A stretch of 64,000 nucleotides of DNA, taken from positions 62,001 to 126,000 of the forward strand of contig JAHJTV010000093.1 of the NCBI GenBank assembly GCA_018829445.1. Direction: 5' to 3'. The notes beneath the pieces are model-generated. The model was given only the letters and a program-made list of their open reading frames with translations, did not search any database and was not told the DNA's origin. Source of the stretch: a bacterium (GTDB lineage: Bacteria > SAR324 > XYD2-FULL-50-16). Shown here piece by piece: positions 54,943 to 63,109 of this stretch (its first letter is position 1; each line of letters opens with the position of its first letter). Both the position numbers and the translations under genes were made by a program.

Positions 54943-55448
54943 AATAAACCTCTCAAGTTATGTAATTGAATCCGTTTGAATGAAAAAAAACAAATCACCA
55001 AAACAAAGTTTTTGACATTTGTTTTTCGTAACCTTTCACAAAAAAATGAAAATTACTATTGTTTTTTTTTCTTTTTTTAGAAAAGCATGAACTGTTTTCA
55101 AACCTCCTCCTCCAAAGGCAATCACTATAGTATTATCCAGTTTTATTCGGAGACTGAGAGGTGCAGAGAAATTAATTTGAAAAAATATTACGTTCATAAT
55201 AAGCCGTGGGAAAGAAAAGACTTTTTCCGATAATATTCGTTAATTTTCGATATTTTTCGGTTTTCATTGACAATCTTTACCTTTAAGGTATAGTTTGTTG
55301 TAAAAAGACAGAAAAACCAAACATCTCATATTGTATTAACATTGATCAAAAAAGCAGTAATTCATACGATAAAAACGGGAAACCAGAATTAAGGTTTTAA
55401 TGCATTTAAATATTATATATAAGTTGTTTAAGCTACAAAGGTACTCAC
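54943..55448. promoter_or_regulatory. Divergent regulatory region of the sugar locus
   Basis: 506 bp between the binding-protein and transketolase genes, very AT-rich, without a coding frame. The right half holds the phased repeats and promoter described next. The left half must carry the promoter of the importer operon, but I find no clear match. Confidence 0.6.
55223..55294 (+). promoter_or_regulatory. Phased TTCG operator array and sigma-70 promoter
   Basis: CG steps preceded by T-rich TTC or TTCC occur at 55228, 55238, 55248 and 55258, exactly 10 bp apart, so all face one side of the helix. Directly downstream is TTGACA (55267-55272), a 16-bp spacer and TATAGT (55289-55294), a near-consensus sigma-70 promoter reading into the transketolase genes. 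DeoR-type regulators often bind such repeated TTCG-containing motifs, so the regulator at 47407 is the likely ligand-controlled repressor. Confidence 0.75.
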
Positions 55449-56291
55449 ATGACAAATGATGAACTAATGTTAAAGTCACTACAATATCGGAAAAAAACAT
55501 TAAACCTAATAAAAAAAGCAAATACGGGACATACTGGAGGAGATCTATCTAGTACTGATATATTAAGTGTCCTTTACAATCGAATTCTCAATGTTTCACC
55601 TGAAAACTTTCAAGATTCAAATCGGGATCGTTTCATCATGAGCAAAGGGCACTCAGTGGAAGTTCTATACACAGTGCTGGCTGATTGCGGATTTTTTCCT
55701 GAAACTGACTTGAATTCAGTTGGAAAATATCAGTCACCATTTGTTGGTCATCCTACTCGAGACATACCTGGCATAGAACAAAACACCGGTGCACTTGGGC
55801 ATGGCCTTTCTATAGCGACGGGTATGGCAATCGCTGGGAAAAAAGACAAGGCTCCCTATAAAGTATTTACTCTTCTAGGAGATGGAGAGATGGCAGAAGG
55901 GTCCAATTGGGAAGCTTTTATGTTAGCTGCGCATTATAAACTAGATAACCTGATAGCAATAGTTGACAGAAACCAGCTCCAAATAACGGGTCATACTGAA
56001 GAGGTTTGTTCACTTGAGCCTTTAAAGGATAAAATTATGTCTTTTGGGTGGGCGGTTAAGTCCATTGATGGACATAATGTTTCAGAATTAATCGATGCAC
56101 TTCAAGATTTACCGTTTCAAACAGACAAACCAAGCTTCATTATCGCCAATACCATTAAAGGGAAAGGTGTCAGCTTTATGGAAAACAACAAGAAATGGCA
56201 TCATGGCGTTCCCAGTGATGAACAATTTGAATTGGCTATTGCAGAACTTGACAAACAAATTAACGACCTTAATGCAATGAGCGTAAATTAG
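55449..56291 (+). CDS. Transketolase, N-terminal (thiamine diphosphate-binding) subunit
   Basis: A 280-residue protein equal to the N-terminal third of transketolase. GHTGGDLSSTDILSVLYN, RDRFIMSKGHSVEVLYTVL, GALGHGLSIATGMAIAGK and the ThDP motif GDGEMAEGSNWEAFMLAAHYKLDNLIAIVDRN are all present. Split transketolases of this kind occur in several bacteria; in known sugar pathways they act on unusual ketose phosphates such as apulose 4-phosphate (AptA/AptB). An AAAGG ribosome site precedes the ATG. It is the first gene of the plus-strand operon, 9 bp before its partner subunit. Confidence 0.92.
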   Translation: MTNDELMLKSLQYRKKTLNLIKKANTGHTGGDLSSTDILSVLYNRILNVSPENFQDSNRDRFIMSKGHSVEVLYTVLADCGFFPETDLNSVGKYQSPFVGHPTRDIPGIEQNTGALGHGLSIATGMAIAGKKDKAPYKVFTLLGDGEMAEGSNWEAFMLAAHYKLDNLIAIVDRNQLQITGHTEEVCSLEPLKDKIMSFGWAVKSIDGHNVSELIDALQDLPFQTDKPSFIIANTIKGKGVSFMENNKKWHHGVPSDEQFELAIAELDKQINDLNAMSVN

Positions 56292-56300
56292 GAAAAAGAG

Positions 56301-57236
56301 ATGGAATCTAACAGAGCAAACCTTGTTGTTTTTTCAGAAACGTTGGCAAATTTAGCTAAAGCAGACCCCAGTGTTATGGTAGTTACTAGTGATTCGAGAG
56401 GATCTGCCAAACTGGTGCCGTTTGGTGAGTCATATCCCGATCAACTAGTTGAAGTTGGCATCGCAGAGCAAAATCTGGTTGGTATATCTGCCGGTTTGGC
56501 GTCAACCGGGAAGAAAGTATTCGCTGTTTCACCAGCTTGTTTTTTAACCGCAAGATCTCTGGAACAGATAAAAAATGATATTGCCTATTCAAACAATCCT
56601 GTGAATGTAATTGGTATTAGTGGTGGCGTTAGTTATGGAGCTTTGGGATCAACCCATCATTCATTGCATGATATTGCAGTATTAAGAGCGATAAACAATA
56701 TAGACATAATCTTACCTGCAGATAACTTTGAAACCCAACAAGCGATTCTGCAATCAGCAGCCAGCAATCACCCTGTCTATATCAGGTTTGGGAAAAAAGC
56801 GATGCAGGACATTCATAAACCAAACACGAAATTTAAAATCGGAAAAGCCATTGTAGTTTGTGAAGGAGAAGATGTCGCTTTTATCGCTACAGGAGAAGCT
56901 GTATATCCTGCCGCACTTGCAGCAAGACAATTGGCAGCCCAGGGAATCTCATCTACTGTTGTCAGCATGCATACAATTAAGCCTTTTGATATCGACGTCT
57001 TATTACAGGTAGCAAAAAGAAGCCGCGCACTGATCACAGTTGAGGAGCATAGCATATTTGGTGGATTGGGAGAGGCCTGCGCAGGATATTTACAAGAAGC
57101 TGGTGTTCATATTCCATTTAAGCGAGTTGGGATTCCCGATGAGCATACGGTGACAGGTAACCAGAATGAGATTTTTGAGCATTATGGACTTTCAGAAAAT
57201 GGTCTCGCAAAATTAGCGAAAAGTTTATTAAAGTGA
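56301..57236 (+). CDS. Transketolase, C-terminal (pyrimidine-binding) subunit
   Basis: A 311-residue partner of the preceding protein, holding the pyrimidine-binding and C-terminal transketolase domains. VGIAEQNLVGISAGLASTGK contains the Glu that activates thiamine diphosphate. LGSTHHSLHDIAVLRAI and VEEHSIFGGLGEACAGYL follow in the expected order. AGGA lies 8-10 bases before the ATG. The two subunits should form a heterotetramer. The gene is 55 bp before the kinase gene. Confidence 0.92.
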   Translation: MESNRANLVVFSETLANLAKADPSVMVVTSDSRGSAKLVPFGESYPDQLVEVGIAEQNLVGISAGLASTGKKVFAVSPACFLTARSLEQIKNDIAYSNNPVNVIGISGGVSYGALGSTHHSLHDIAVLRAINNIDIILPADNFETQQAILQSAASNHPVYIRFGKKAMQDIHKPNTKFKIGKAIVVCEGEDVAFIATGEAVYPAALAARQLAAQGISSTVVSMHTIKPFDIDVLLQVAKRSRALITVEEHSIFGGLGEACAGYLQEAGVHIPFKRVGIPDEHTVTGNQNEIFEHYGLSENGLAKLAKSLLK

Positions 57237-57291
57237 AATATTGGCAATCAGCACATGCTATCAATGATTTGATTTATTCAAAAAGGATAAA

Positions 57292-58764
57292 GTGAAATAC
57301 GTACTAGCACTTGACCAGAGCACTTCTGCAACAAAAGCTATTTTATATGATGTTGCCGGAAAGCTAATCGATAAAGTCTCCAAAGATCATCAGCAATGTT
57401 ATCCCCAACCTGGCTGGGTTGAACATAATGCTGAGGAAATCTGGCAAAACGTATTACATGTTATTTCATCTCTTGTGGAAAAAAACAGTGATCTGATTAC
57501 TGATACAGTATGCTTAAGCATCACAAATCAACGTGAAACCTTTCTGGTGTTTGATAAAGAAACAGGCAAACCACTTTACAACGCAATTGTTTGGCAGTGC
57601 AGAAGAGGGGATGAAATTTGTGCAAATCTTTCAAAGGAAGGACATGATGATCTGATACGAAAAAAGACAGGCCTGAAAATCGATACTTACTTCTCTGCAT
57701 CTAAACTAAAATGGCTGATTCAAAACCAACCGAACATCAAACAGAAGCTCCTAAATGGAGAGGCGTTGATTGGGACAATTGATACCTACTTAATATATCG
57801 CCTTACCAAGGGTAAAGTGTTTACCACTGATTATACGAATGCCAGCAGAACACTTTTATATGACATTCAAAGTCTCAAGTGGAGTGAAAAACTTTGTGAG
57901 TTATTTGAAGTACCGCTTCAAGCACTTCCTGAAGTATTGGAAAGTAGCGCTCAATTTGGCGAGACATCTCTTTCTAATTTATCATTACCCATCTGTGGCG
58001 TTATTGGTGATTCTCAAGCGTCCCTTTTTGCGCAACGCTGCTATTCTGAAGGGATGGCTAAAATTACATTTGGCACTGGTAGTTCGCTATTGTTAAATAT
58101 TGGTGAGCAGTTGAACTACACAGAAAGTGGTGCTGTTTCAACCATTGGTTGGGTTCATGATAAAAAACCTGCTTATGCTTTTGAGGGGATCATTAGCTAT
58201 GCAGCAGCCACTATTTCCTGGTTACAAAACCAATTAGGATTGATCAATGATCCGAAAGAAACTGAAGCGATAGCCCTGTCTATAAAAGATAATGGGGGCG
58301 TTTATTTGGTACCGGCATTTGCCGGATTAAGTGCTCCTTACTGGAACTCCTCCGCCAAAGCGGCCATTTTCGGTATGACTGCCTATAGTACCAGGGATCA
58401 TATTGTTAGGGCCGCTTTGGAGTCTATCTCGTACCAAATCCGGGATATATTAGATATGATGAAAAAAGATGCTGGTGTTGATTTGAAGCGTGTTTATTGC
58501 GACGGAGGCCCCACCACAAATTCATTTATCATGCAATTTACTGCTGATATCACCGGTCTCGAATTATATGTAGCAAACACATTTGAATTATCCCCAATGG
58601 GGGCGGCACTTTTTGGTGCTCTGGGAATGAAAATCTATTCATCACTTGAGGAATTAGCAAAATTACCTTCCGACTTCAAAATATACCGTCCAGAGATGCC
58701 CCAAGAACAAGTTCAAAAGAATTATGACGGATGGCTTAATGCTGTCGAACGTCTAATTCGTTGA
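57292..58764 (+). CDS. FGGY-family carbohydrate kinase, glycerol kinase-like
   Basis: A 490-residue kinase of the FGGY family. The phosphate loop LALDQSTSATKAILYD, the substrate region SITNQRETFLVFDKETGKPL with WQCRRGDEIC, GVIGDSQASLFAQ and the ATP site ITFGTGSSLLLN are clear. CDGGPTTNSFIMQFTADI closes the pattern. Overall it resembles GlpK most, but its place in an isomerase/transketolase locus suggests a ketose substrate. The start is GTG with an AAAGGAT ribosome site. It would phosphorylate the ketose formed by the isomerase at 48226 before transketolase action. Confidence 0.9.
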   Translation: MKYVLALDQSTSATKAILYDVAGKLIDKVSKDHQQCYPQPGWVEHNAEEIWQNVLHVISSLVEKNSDLITDTVCLSITNQRETFLVFDKETGKPLYNAIVWQCRRGDEICANLSKEGHDDLIRKKTGLKIDTYFSASKLKWLIQNQPNIKQKLLNGEALIGTIDTYLIYRLTKGKVFTTDYTNASRTLLYDIQSLKWSEKLCELFEVPLQALPEVLESSAQFGETSLSNLSLPICGVIGDSQASLFAQRCYSEGMAKITFGTGSSLLLNIGEQLNYTESGAVSTIGWVHDKKPAYAFEGIISYAAATISWLQNQLGLINDPKETEAIALSIKDNGGVYLVPAFAGLSAPYWNSSAKAAIFGMTAYSTRDHIVRAALESISYQIRDILDMMKKDAGVDLKRVYCDGGPTTNSFIMQFTADITGLELYVANTFELSPMGAALFGALGMKIYSSLEELAKLPSDFKIYRPEMPQEQVQKNYDGWLNAVERLIR

Positions 58765-59227
58765 AGAATAAAACATCATAAAGTTCTCTATCCCCCGCAC
58801 TTATTGAACCATGTGTCCATTGCTCAGAGTTTGGATCTATTGAAATCGTCCTTCTGCTTCGAAGTAGCCTGAACTAAGAAAGAAAAGCTCAGCGCACAAA
58901 AAATGAATGTTTCTCAGAAAATATAAACAGACGGATTATCTATATACAATTATGCGACTTTGTGTCGCACTCCAATGCCAGTTTACGTCACGGCTTAGAT
59001 GATTTTAGATCAACAATGATGTTACCATAGAATTTAGAAACTTGAAGCCAATGTAGGCTAACTGTGGGCTTTATATGCGTTTGTAATATTCTTATTTCTC
59101 CTTTACCGCAACATATAGAGATATTTCTGGATTTTTACCTAAACTCTTGTCGTTATGGTCGTGGGGTGAAAAAAGTAAATCAGCTACTAACTCCAGAATA
59201 GAACGGATCCATAAGGGATTTTTAAGT
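58765..59227. other. Intergenic region before IS copy 2
   Basis: 463 bp without a coding frame. A small hairpin GCGAC-TTTGT-GTCGC lies near 58963. No clear terminator of the kinase operon is visible, and nothing else stands out before the insertion element. Confidence 0.5.
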
Positions 59228-60541
59228 TGTATGGCCAAAATATTATTTTCAGCCTGAATCCTCATCATACCTGCCTTTGATGCCCAAGATGTAGCAATAT
59301 TTCCACCTGTATTCTATATTGCTCCAAGTTCAACCTATTGATACTATGTTGTTTTTTAGAATCTAAAAAACAACATTTGTGAGGAAAAAATGGAAATGGC
59401 AGAAGCAATGGCATTGGGTAGTGGGCGTGTTGAGGAAGAATTACTCGTGAGAAATGAATATCTGACAGCGGAAAATGAGATTCTCAAATCAAAAATCAAA
59501 AAACCTCTCCGTTTTAATGACCATAAAAGAATAAGGCTGGCTAAGATTGGTAAGAAAATTGGACTGAAAGCACTCAAGGAAATTGCTTGCATTGTGAGAC
59601 CAGAGACAATACTGGAATGGTTCCGAAAACTGGTAGCAAAGAAGTTTGATGGCTCCATGTTTGGGAAAAGAGTAGGAAGACCAAAAACAAATCTTGAATT
59701 GGAATCTCCAATTGTAAAATTTGCGGAAGAAAATCAGAGTTGGGGATACGATAGGATCGTCGGCGCCCTATCTAATCTCGGCTATGAAGTAAGTGATCTA
59801 ACTGTAGGTAATATTCTCAAAAGGAATGGCATTCCACCTGTTCCAAATCGGTCGCAAGATACAACCTGGTCGAAGTTTATTAATAGCCACCAGGATGTCA
59901 TGGCCGCTTGTGATTTCTTTACAACTGAAGTCATCACCCCGGCTGGATTAATTACCTATTATGTTTTGTTTTTCATTCACATAGGTTCTAGAAAAGTGCA
60001 TATTGCTGGAATAACACCACACCCCAATGAGGTCTGGATGAAGCAAGTCGCAAGGAATGTAACCATGGCAGACTGAGGTTTCCTAGAGGGTTGTAAATAT
60101 TTAATTCATGATCGGGATACGAAGTTCTGCAAGTCCTTTCGATCAATTATTGCATCAATGGGCATCAAGCCAATCCGGTTACCTCCGCAATCTCCAAAAA
60201 TGAATTCTTTTGCGGAAAGGTTTGTGAGATCTATCAAAGAGGAATGCCTGAATAGGCTAATCTTTATCGGGGAAGAGAGTCTGAGGATAGCTATTGCTAA
60301 ATACATCGCGCACTATCATGAAGAAAGGAATCACCAGGGAAAGGATAATTTGCTTTTATTTCCTGAAACGAAACTGGTGTCCAATCAAGGAAAGATCCAA
60401 TGTTGTAAACGGCTGAATGGGATGCTGAAATATTATTATAGATCAGCTGCTTAATATGGGCAGGTGAGAATTCTGGTAAAGATTCCCTATCAAGCCTTTC
60501 TGTTATTGGATTTGCGGGGAAAATAATATTTTGGCCTTACA
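59228..60541 (+). mobile_element. IS481-like insertion element, copy 2 (defective)
   Basis: A 1314-bp element with terminal inverted repeats TGTATGGCCAAAATATTA (left) and, reading inward at the right, TGTAAGGCCAAAATATTA; the match continues through TTTC. It is homologous over its full length to 29719-31038 but in the opposite orientation. No target duplication is evident. It abuts the cassette array and may have truncated the first cassette. Confidence 0.85.
59390..60454 (+). pseudogene. IS481-like DDE transposase with internal stop
   Basis: The full frame is 355 codons and is collinear with copy 1, but is interrupted by TGA at 60074-60076 (NVTMAD, then a stop) where copy 1 has TGG for Trp. 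It resumes in the same frame with CKYLIHDRDTKFCKSF. The DDE residues (ACDFFTTEV, HDRDT, NSFAERFV) are otherwise intact. A single base substitution therefore inactivated it. The N-terminus (MALGSGRVEEELLVRNEYL) shows the native start that copy 1 has lost by frameshift. Confidence 0.88.
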
Positions 60542-60641
60542 GGAAGACAAAAACGGAGATGATCAGAATGAAAAAAGCTGAAGATTGACAGTGAAATTCA
60601 AGTTGTGAAATTTTCAGTGTATCGAGTTCGTCAATAATATA

Positions 60642-60695
60642 GCCCTAACTGTGCATCACTGGACGCTGATCGCGTGGGTGATGCTGGTGTTCGGT
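60642..60695 (+). repeat. attC-like site a (left edge of the cassette array)
   Basis: GCCCTAAC at 60642-60649 is the R'' type box. Perfect arms GCATCAC (60653-60659) and GTGATGC (60678-60684) form the stem, and GTTCGGT (60689-60695) is the R' box. The expected crossover between G60689 and T60690 defines the start of the next cassette. The cassette that owned this site is missing its gene, probably because of the adjoining insertion element. Confidence 0.65.
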
Positions 60696-60737
60696 TTTGA
60701 ATTGCATTGAGCAATTTATTAAAGTACAATTGTACTT

Positions 60738-61133
60738 ATGAAAATAATAGCAGATGCGAATACTTTTCTCGCCGTCGCTCTGAATGAGCCAGAGAAAACG
60801 CAAATAATAAAACTTACAACTGGGCATGAACTAATTGCACCTGAAGTATTACCTTATGAGATAGGCAATGCTTTAACAGCAATTATGAAACGGCATTTAC
60901 TTAACCCGGATGAAGTAACGGAAGCTTGGAATAATACCCAACTGATACAAGTTGAATTACGTCGGACGAATATTAGAGAAGCTTTAAAGATTGCATCAAA
61001 ATTCAATATTTATGCGTATGATGCTTACTACTTAGAATGTGCTTCCAATCTAAAACTTCCCTTAATGACACTCGATAGGCGTTTGATGGAAGTGGCTAGG
61101 GAAATCCAAATTAAAACAATTGAGGTGTTATGA
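60738..61133 (+). CDS. PIN-domain toxin (VapC-like)
   Basis: A 131-residue PIN-domain ribonuclease. The acidic site is seen as IIADANTF at the N-terminus, Glu in LPYEIGNAL and Asp in YAYDAYYLECA and MTLDRRL. It is the first gene of a cassette and overlaps its presumed antitoxin by 4 bp (ATGA at 61130), so the order is toxin first, the reverse of most vapBC operons. Toxin-antitoxin cassettes are common in integrons, where they stabilise the array. Confidence 0.85.
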   Translation: MKIIADANTFLAVALNEPEKTQIIKLTTGHELIAPEVLPYEIGNALTAIMKRHLLNPDEVTEAWNNTQLIQVELRRTNIREALKIASKFNIYAYDAYYLECASNLKLPLMTLDRRLMEVAREIQIKTIEVL

Positions 61134-61357
61134 AAGTATATTCTTATTCTGAAGCGCGTCAGAAACTGTCAGAGGTTCTGGATATTGCTCGAGGGGAAGA
61201 AGTAGTGATAAAAAGAAGAGGAGGAGAAACCTTCTCAATAAGATTTAAGACCTCTCAAAAATCACCTTTCGACATTCCTGGAATTGACACAAAAGTCAAA
61301 ACATCCGACATCCTAGAAGCAATCAAAGAATCAAGAGCCGGTAGAACCGAACAATAG
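61130..61357 (+). CDS. Phd/YefM-family antitoxin
   Basis: A 75-residue protein with the Phd-type N-terminal fold (YSYSEARQKLSEVLDIARGEEVVIKRRGGETFSI). A disordered, charged C-terminal tail would neutralise the PIN toxin encoded just before it. Its last codons (Thr-Glu-Gln-stop) contain the ACCGAAC box of the following attC-like site, so gene end and recombination site overlap. Confidence 0.85.
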   Translation: MKVYSYSEARQKLSEVLDIARGEEVVIKRRGGETFSIRFKTSQKSPFDIPGIDTKVKTSDILEAIKESRAGRTEQ

Positions 61358-61464
61358 TTTAGAGCCGACGGTACTCGCCCTCGGTGAGGTCAAGTTTGTT
61401 TATACATGGCAATTTTACCATTAATCAACTTTCAGCTCAGCCGCGGCTGAAACAGGCGTTCGAC
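61346..61464 (+). repeat. attC-like site b of the toxin-antitoxin cassette
   Basis: R'' is ACCGAAC (61346-61352), the exact reverse complement of GTTCGGT at the start of the same cassette (60689). The inner arms (TTTAGAGCCG near 61360 and CAGCCG...GAAACAGGC near 61440) pair with unpaired bases on one side, as in attC. R' is GTTCGAC (61458-61464), with the crossover after G61458. Confidence 0.8.
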
Positions 61465-61486
61465 CATATAAATTTAAAGGAAATGA

Positions 61487-62107
61487 ATGTTTGAAATTCA
61501 AAATTATGGCAGTTTTATTCTAGCAATCCTTGCTTTTCAGCTCTTCCCTGGGGCAGGTACCGTTACTATTTTAAATGCAACCGCTCGTAACGGTATTAAT
61601 GCAGGGATGAGAACAGTCTTTGGAACTATCACCGGGGACTTCATTTATATGCTTGGTGCTGTGTTAGGACTTGCTGCAGTACTAAGTGCTCATCCTAGAA
61701 TGCTTGCTGTAGCACAGTGGATAGGAGTTTTCTACTTATGTTGGATGGGAATTAACTTCTTTCGTTCAAAAAACTTTGAAACACCAATTAACAACTCTCA
61801 GCAAGTGGTAAATTGGAAATTTTTCAGACAAGCCTTGGCAGTTAGTTTAACCAATCCAAAGGCAATAATGTTTTTCATGGCTTTCTTCCCTCTTTTTTTA
61901 AGCAAAGATTCAGGTCCATTTATATTGATTATTCTAATGTTACATGTCTCCGTAATCAGTTTTCTTTATCAAACTGGATTGGTTTTAGTTGGCAATGTTG
62001 TCGCTCTTCGTCTTTCAAAATGGAAATGGTCCCGGTTGGTCATTTCTAGATTACTAGGGGTTGTATTCATTGGATTTGGTGTTAAATTAGCAATAAATAT
62101 CAAATAA
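61487..62107 (+). CDS. LysE-family exporter in an integron cassette
   Basis: A 206-residue LysE/RhtB exporter with six membrane helices. FQLFPGAGTVTILNATARNGINAGMRTVFG matches the entry signature, followed by GVFYLCWMGINFFRSKNF and LTNPKAIMFFMAFFPLFL. AAAGGAAAT precedes the ATG. It occupies its own cassette, flanked by attC-like sites. It is not a close copy of the LysE protein at 42451. Its substrate is unknown. Confidence 0.9.
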   Translation: MFEIQNYGSFILAILAFQLFPGAGTVTILNATARNGINAGMRTVFGTITGDFIYMLGAVLGLAAVLSAHPRMLAVAQWIGVFYLCWMGINFFRSKNFETPINNSQQVVNWKFFRQALAVSLTNPKAIMFFMAFFPLFLSKDSGPFILIILMLHVSVISFLYQTGLVLVGNVVALRLSKWKWSRLVISRLLGVVFIGFGVKLAINIK

Positions 62108-62110
62108 ATC

Positions 62111-62223
62111 GGTCGAACGAGTGTATTCAGTTGACCGCCCTCGGTTAGCGGAAACACAGCGTTTTTGGCAAATTCATCATTAATCGAGCATCAGTGTAGC
62201 GGTAACTGAAACAAGTGTTATGT
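62111..62223 (+). repeat. attC-like site c of the LysE cassette
   Basis: R'' GGTCGAAC (62111-62118) is the exact reverse complement of GTTCGACC at the start of this cassette (61458-61465). The arms TTCAGTTGACCGC near 62125 and GCGGTAACTGAA near 62199 pair fully except for one extra G, the bulged base that marks attC strand polarity. R' is GTTATGT (62217-62223). Confidence 0.85.
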
Positions 62224-62309
62224 TTTAAAAATGGGATTCCTTTGACAGATCGGCTACAAGAAATAACTGTGTATTACATGGTAATGCAAATCGTTCTTTA
62301 GGAGGAATC

Positions 62310-62609
62310 ATGGCAATTACAAGCATTAGGCTCCAAGCCGACCTGGAACCAAATCTTGATAAATTAGCTAAAAAGTTTCATCGAAGTAAAAAGTGGGTAA
62401 TCAATCAAGCTATTCGAGATTATATTGAAAAACAGCAAATAGAATCAAAGCGTTGGGAAGACACATTGCTAGCGCTGGAATCAGTGGTTTTTGGGTGTAC
62501 TCCTGAAGGTTTGCTTAAGCTACAGCTTCAGTATAACCTATGGAGAGCTGAAAACAGAGTGGATTTAGGTAGTCTAAAAAAAATTGAGGCAGCTCAAATA
62601 GCCGGATAA
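62310..62609 (+). CDS. Ribbon-helix-helix (CopG/ParD-like) protein
   Basis: A 99-residue protein whose first ~45 residues form a ribbon-helix-helix DNA-binding domain (TSIRLQADLEPNLDKLAKKF, then SKKWVINQAIRDYIEKQQ). AGGAGG precedes the ATG at ideal distance. It is alone in its cassette, with no toxin gene, so it may be a solitary antitoxin or regulator. The stop codon lies inside the R'' box of the next attC-like site. Confidence 0.82.
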   Translation: MAITSIRLQADLEPNLDKLAKKFHRSKKWVINQAIRDYIEKQQIESKRWEDTLLALESVVFGCTPEGLLKLQLQYNLWRAENRVDLGSLKKIEAAQIAG

Positions 62610-62725
62610 CAAATTGCATAAGACCGACCGCCATCGCGCCCTTGCAGGATTCAAACAGATGGTTCTTGGCAAATAACACCTAATCGCAAAATCCGTGCAA
62701 GCGGCGGCTTAGCCAAGCGTTGAGG
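62604..62725 (+). repeat. attC-like site d of the ribbon-helix-helix cassette
   Basis: R'' is GGATAAC (62604-62610), overlapping the gene stop; its ATAAC part matches the GTTAT of this cassette's start at 62217. Arms TAAGACCGACCGCC and GGCGGCTTA pair with bulged A residues. It ends GCCAAGCG followed by GTTGAGG (62719-62725), the R' box. Confidence 0.75.
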
Positions 62726-63109
62726 CTGTAGAATAAGTCAGGATAATTATCAAAACTGGAAAAATCTGGTGCTGAGAATTGCCTAAAACTGTTTTGCAGA
62801 GTTTTATTGCTCTGGATTTTATGCAGAAGCGCGAAATCTTGACATTTTTTCAACTCGTTTTAGATTGAGGTAGTTATACTACAGCCTCGTTATGAGGAAA
62901 ATGTGTCCCCAAGAATATTAGCAGGAATTGCAGTAAGCTTTTGCAATCTGTTTAATTGTAGAGCTTGTTTTAGTGATTTCAATACGGCCATTTAGCTTCC
63001 CCCAAGCATTACAATCGAATTTGACTTTACCGTTCAATTTTTGGAAAATCGCAATTGGTTTCGCAAACGTATAGGTGCTGGAGGGAGGCTTGAAGAAAGA
63101 AACACTTTT
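62726..63109. other. Non-coding end of the cassette region
   Basis: No credible gene. A 10-bp inverted repeat, GAGGCTGTAG (62722-62731) and CTACAGCCTC (62879-62888), could bound a short gene-less final cassette. No attC-like end follows it, so this is uncertain. Confidence 0.35.

Noticed and set aside
47407..58764. Sulfoquinovose degradation by the transketolase route
   Set aside because: A split transketolase and FucI/AraA-type isomerase fit in part, but no sulfolactaldehyde dehydrogenase or reductase, glycosidase or sulfonate exporter is present, and the FGGY kinase has no place in that route.
60690..60737. Cassette-borne promoter for the toxin gene
   Set aside because: The 48-bp leader is AT-rich but shows no recognisable -35/-10 pair.
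62720..62888. Fourth, gene-less integron cassette
   Set aside because: A 10-bp inverted repeat links its ends, but the expected R'' form is missing and no attC-like end follows. It is noted only as a possibility.
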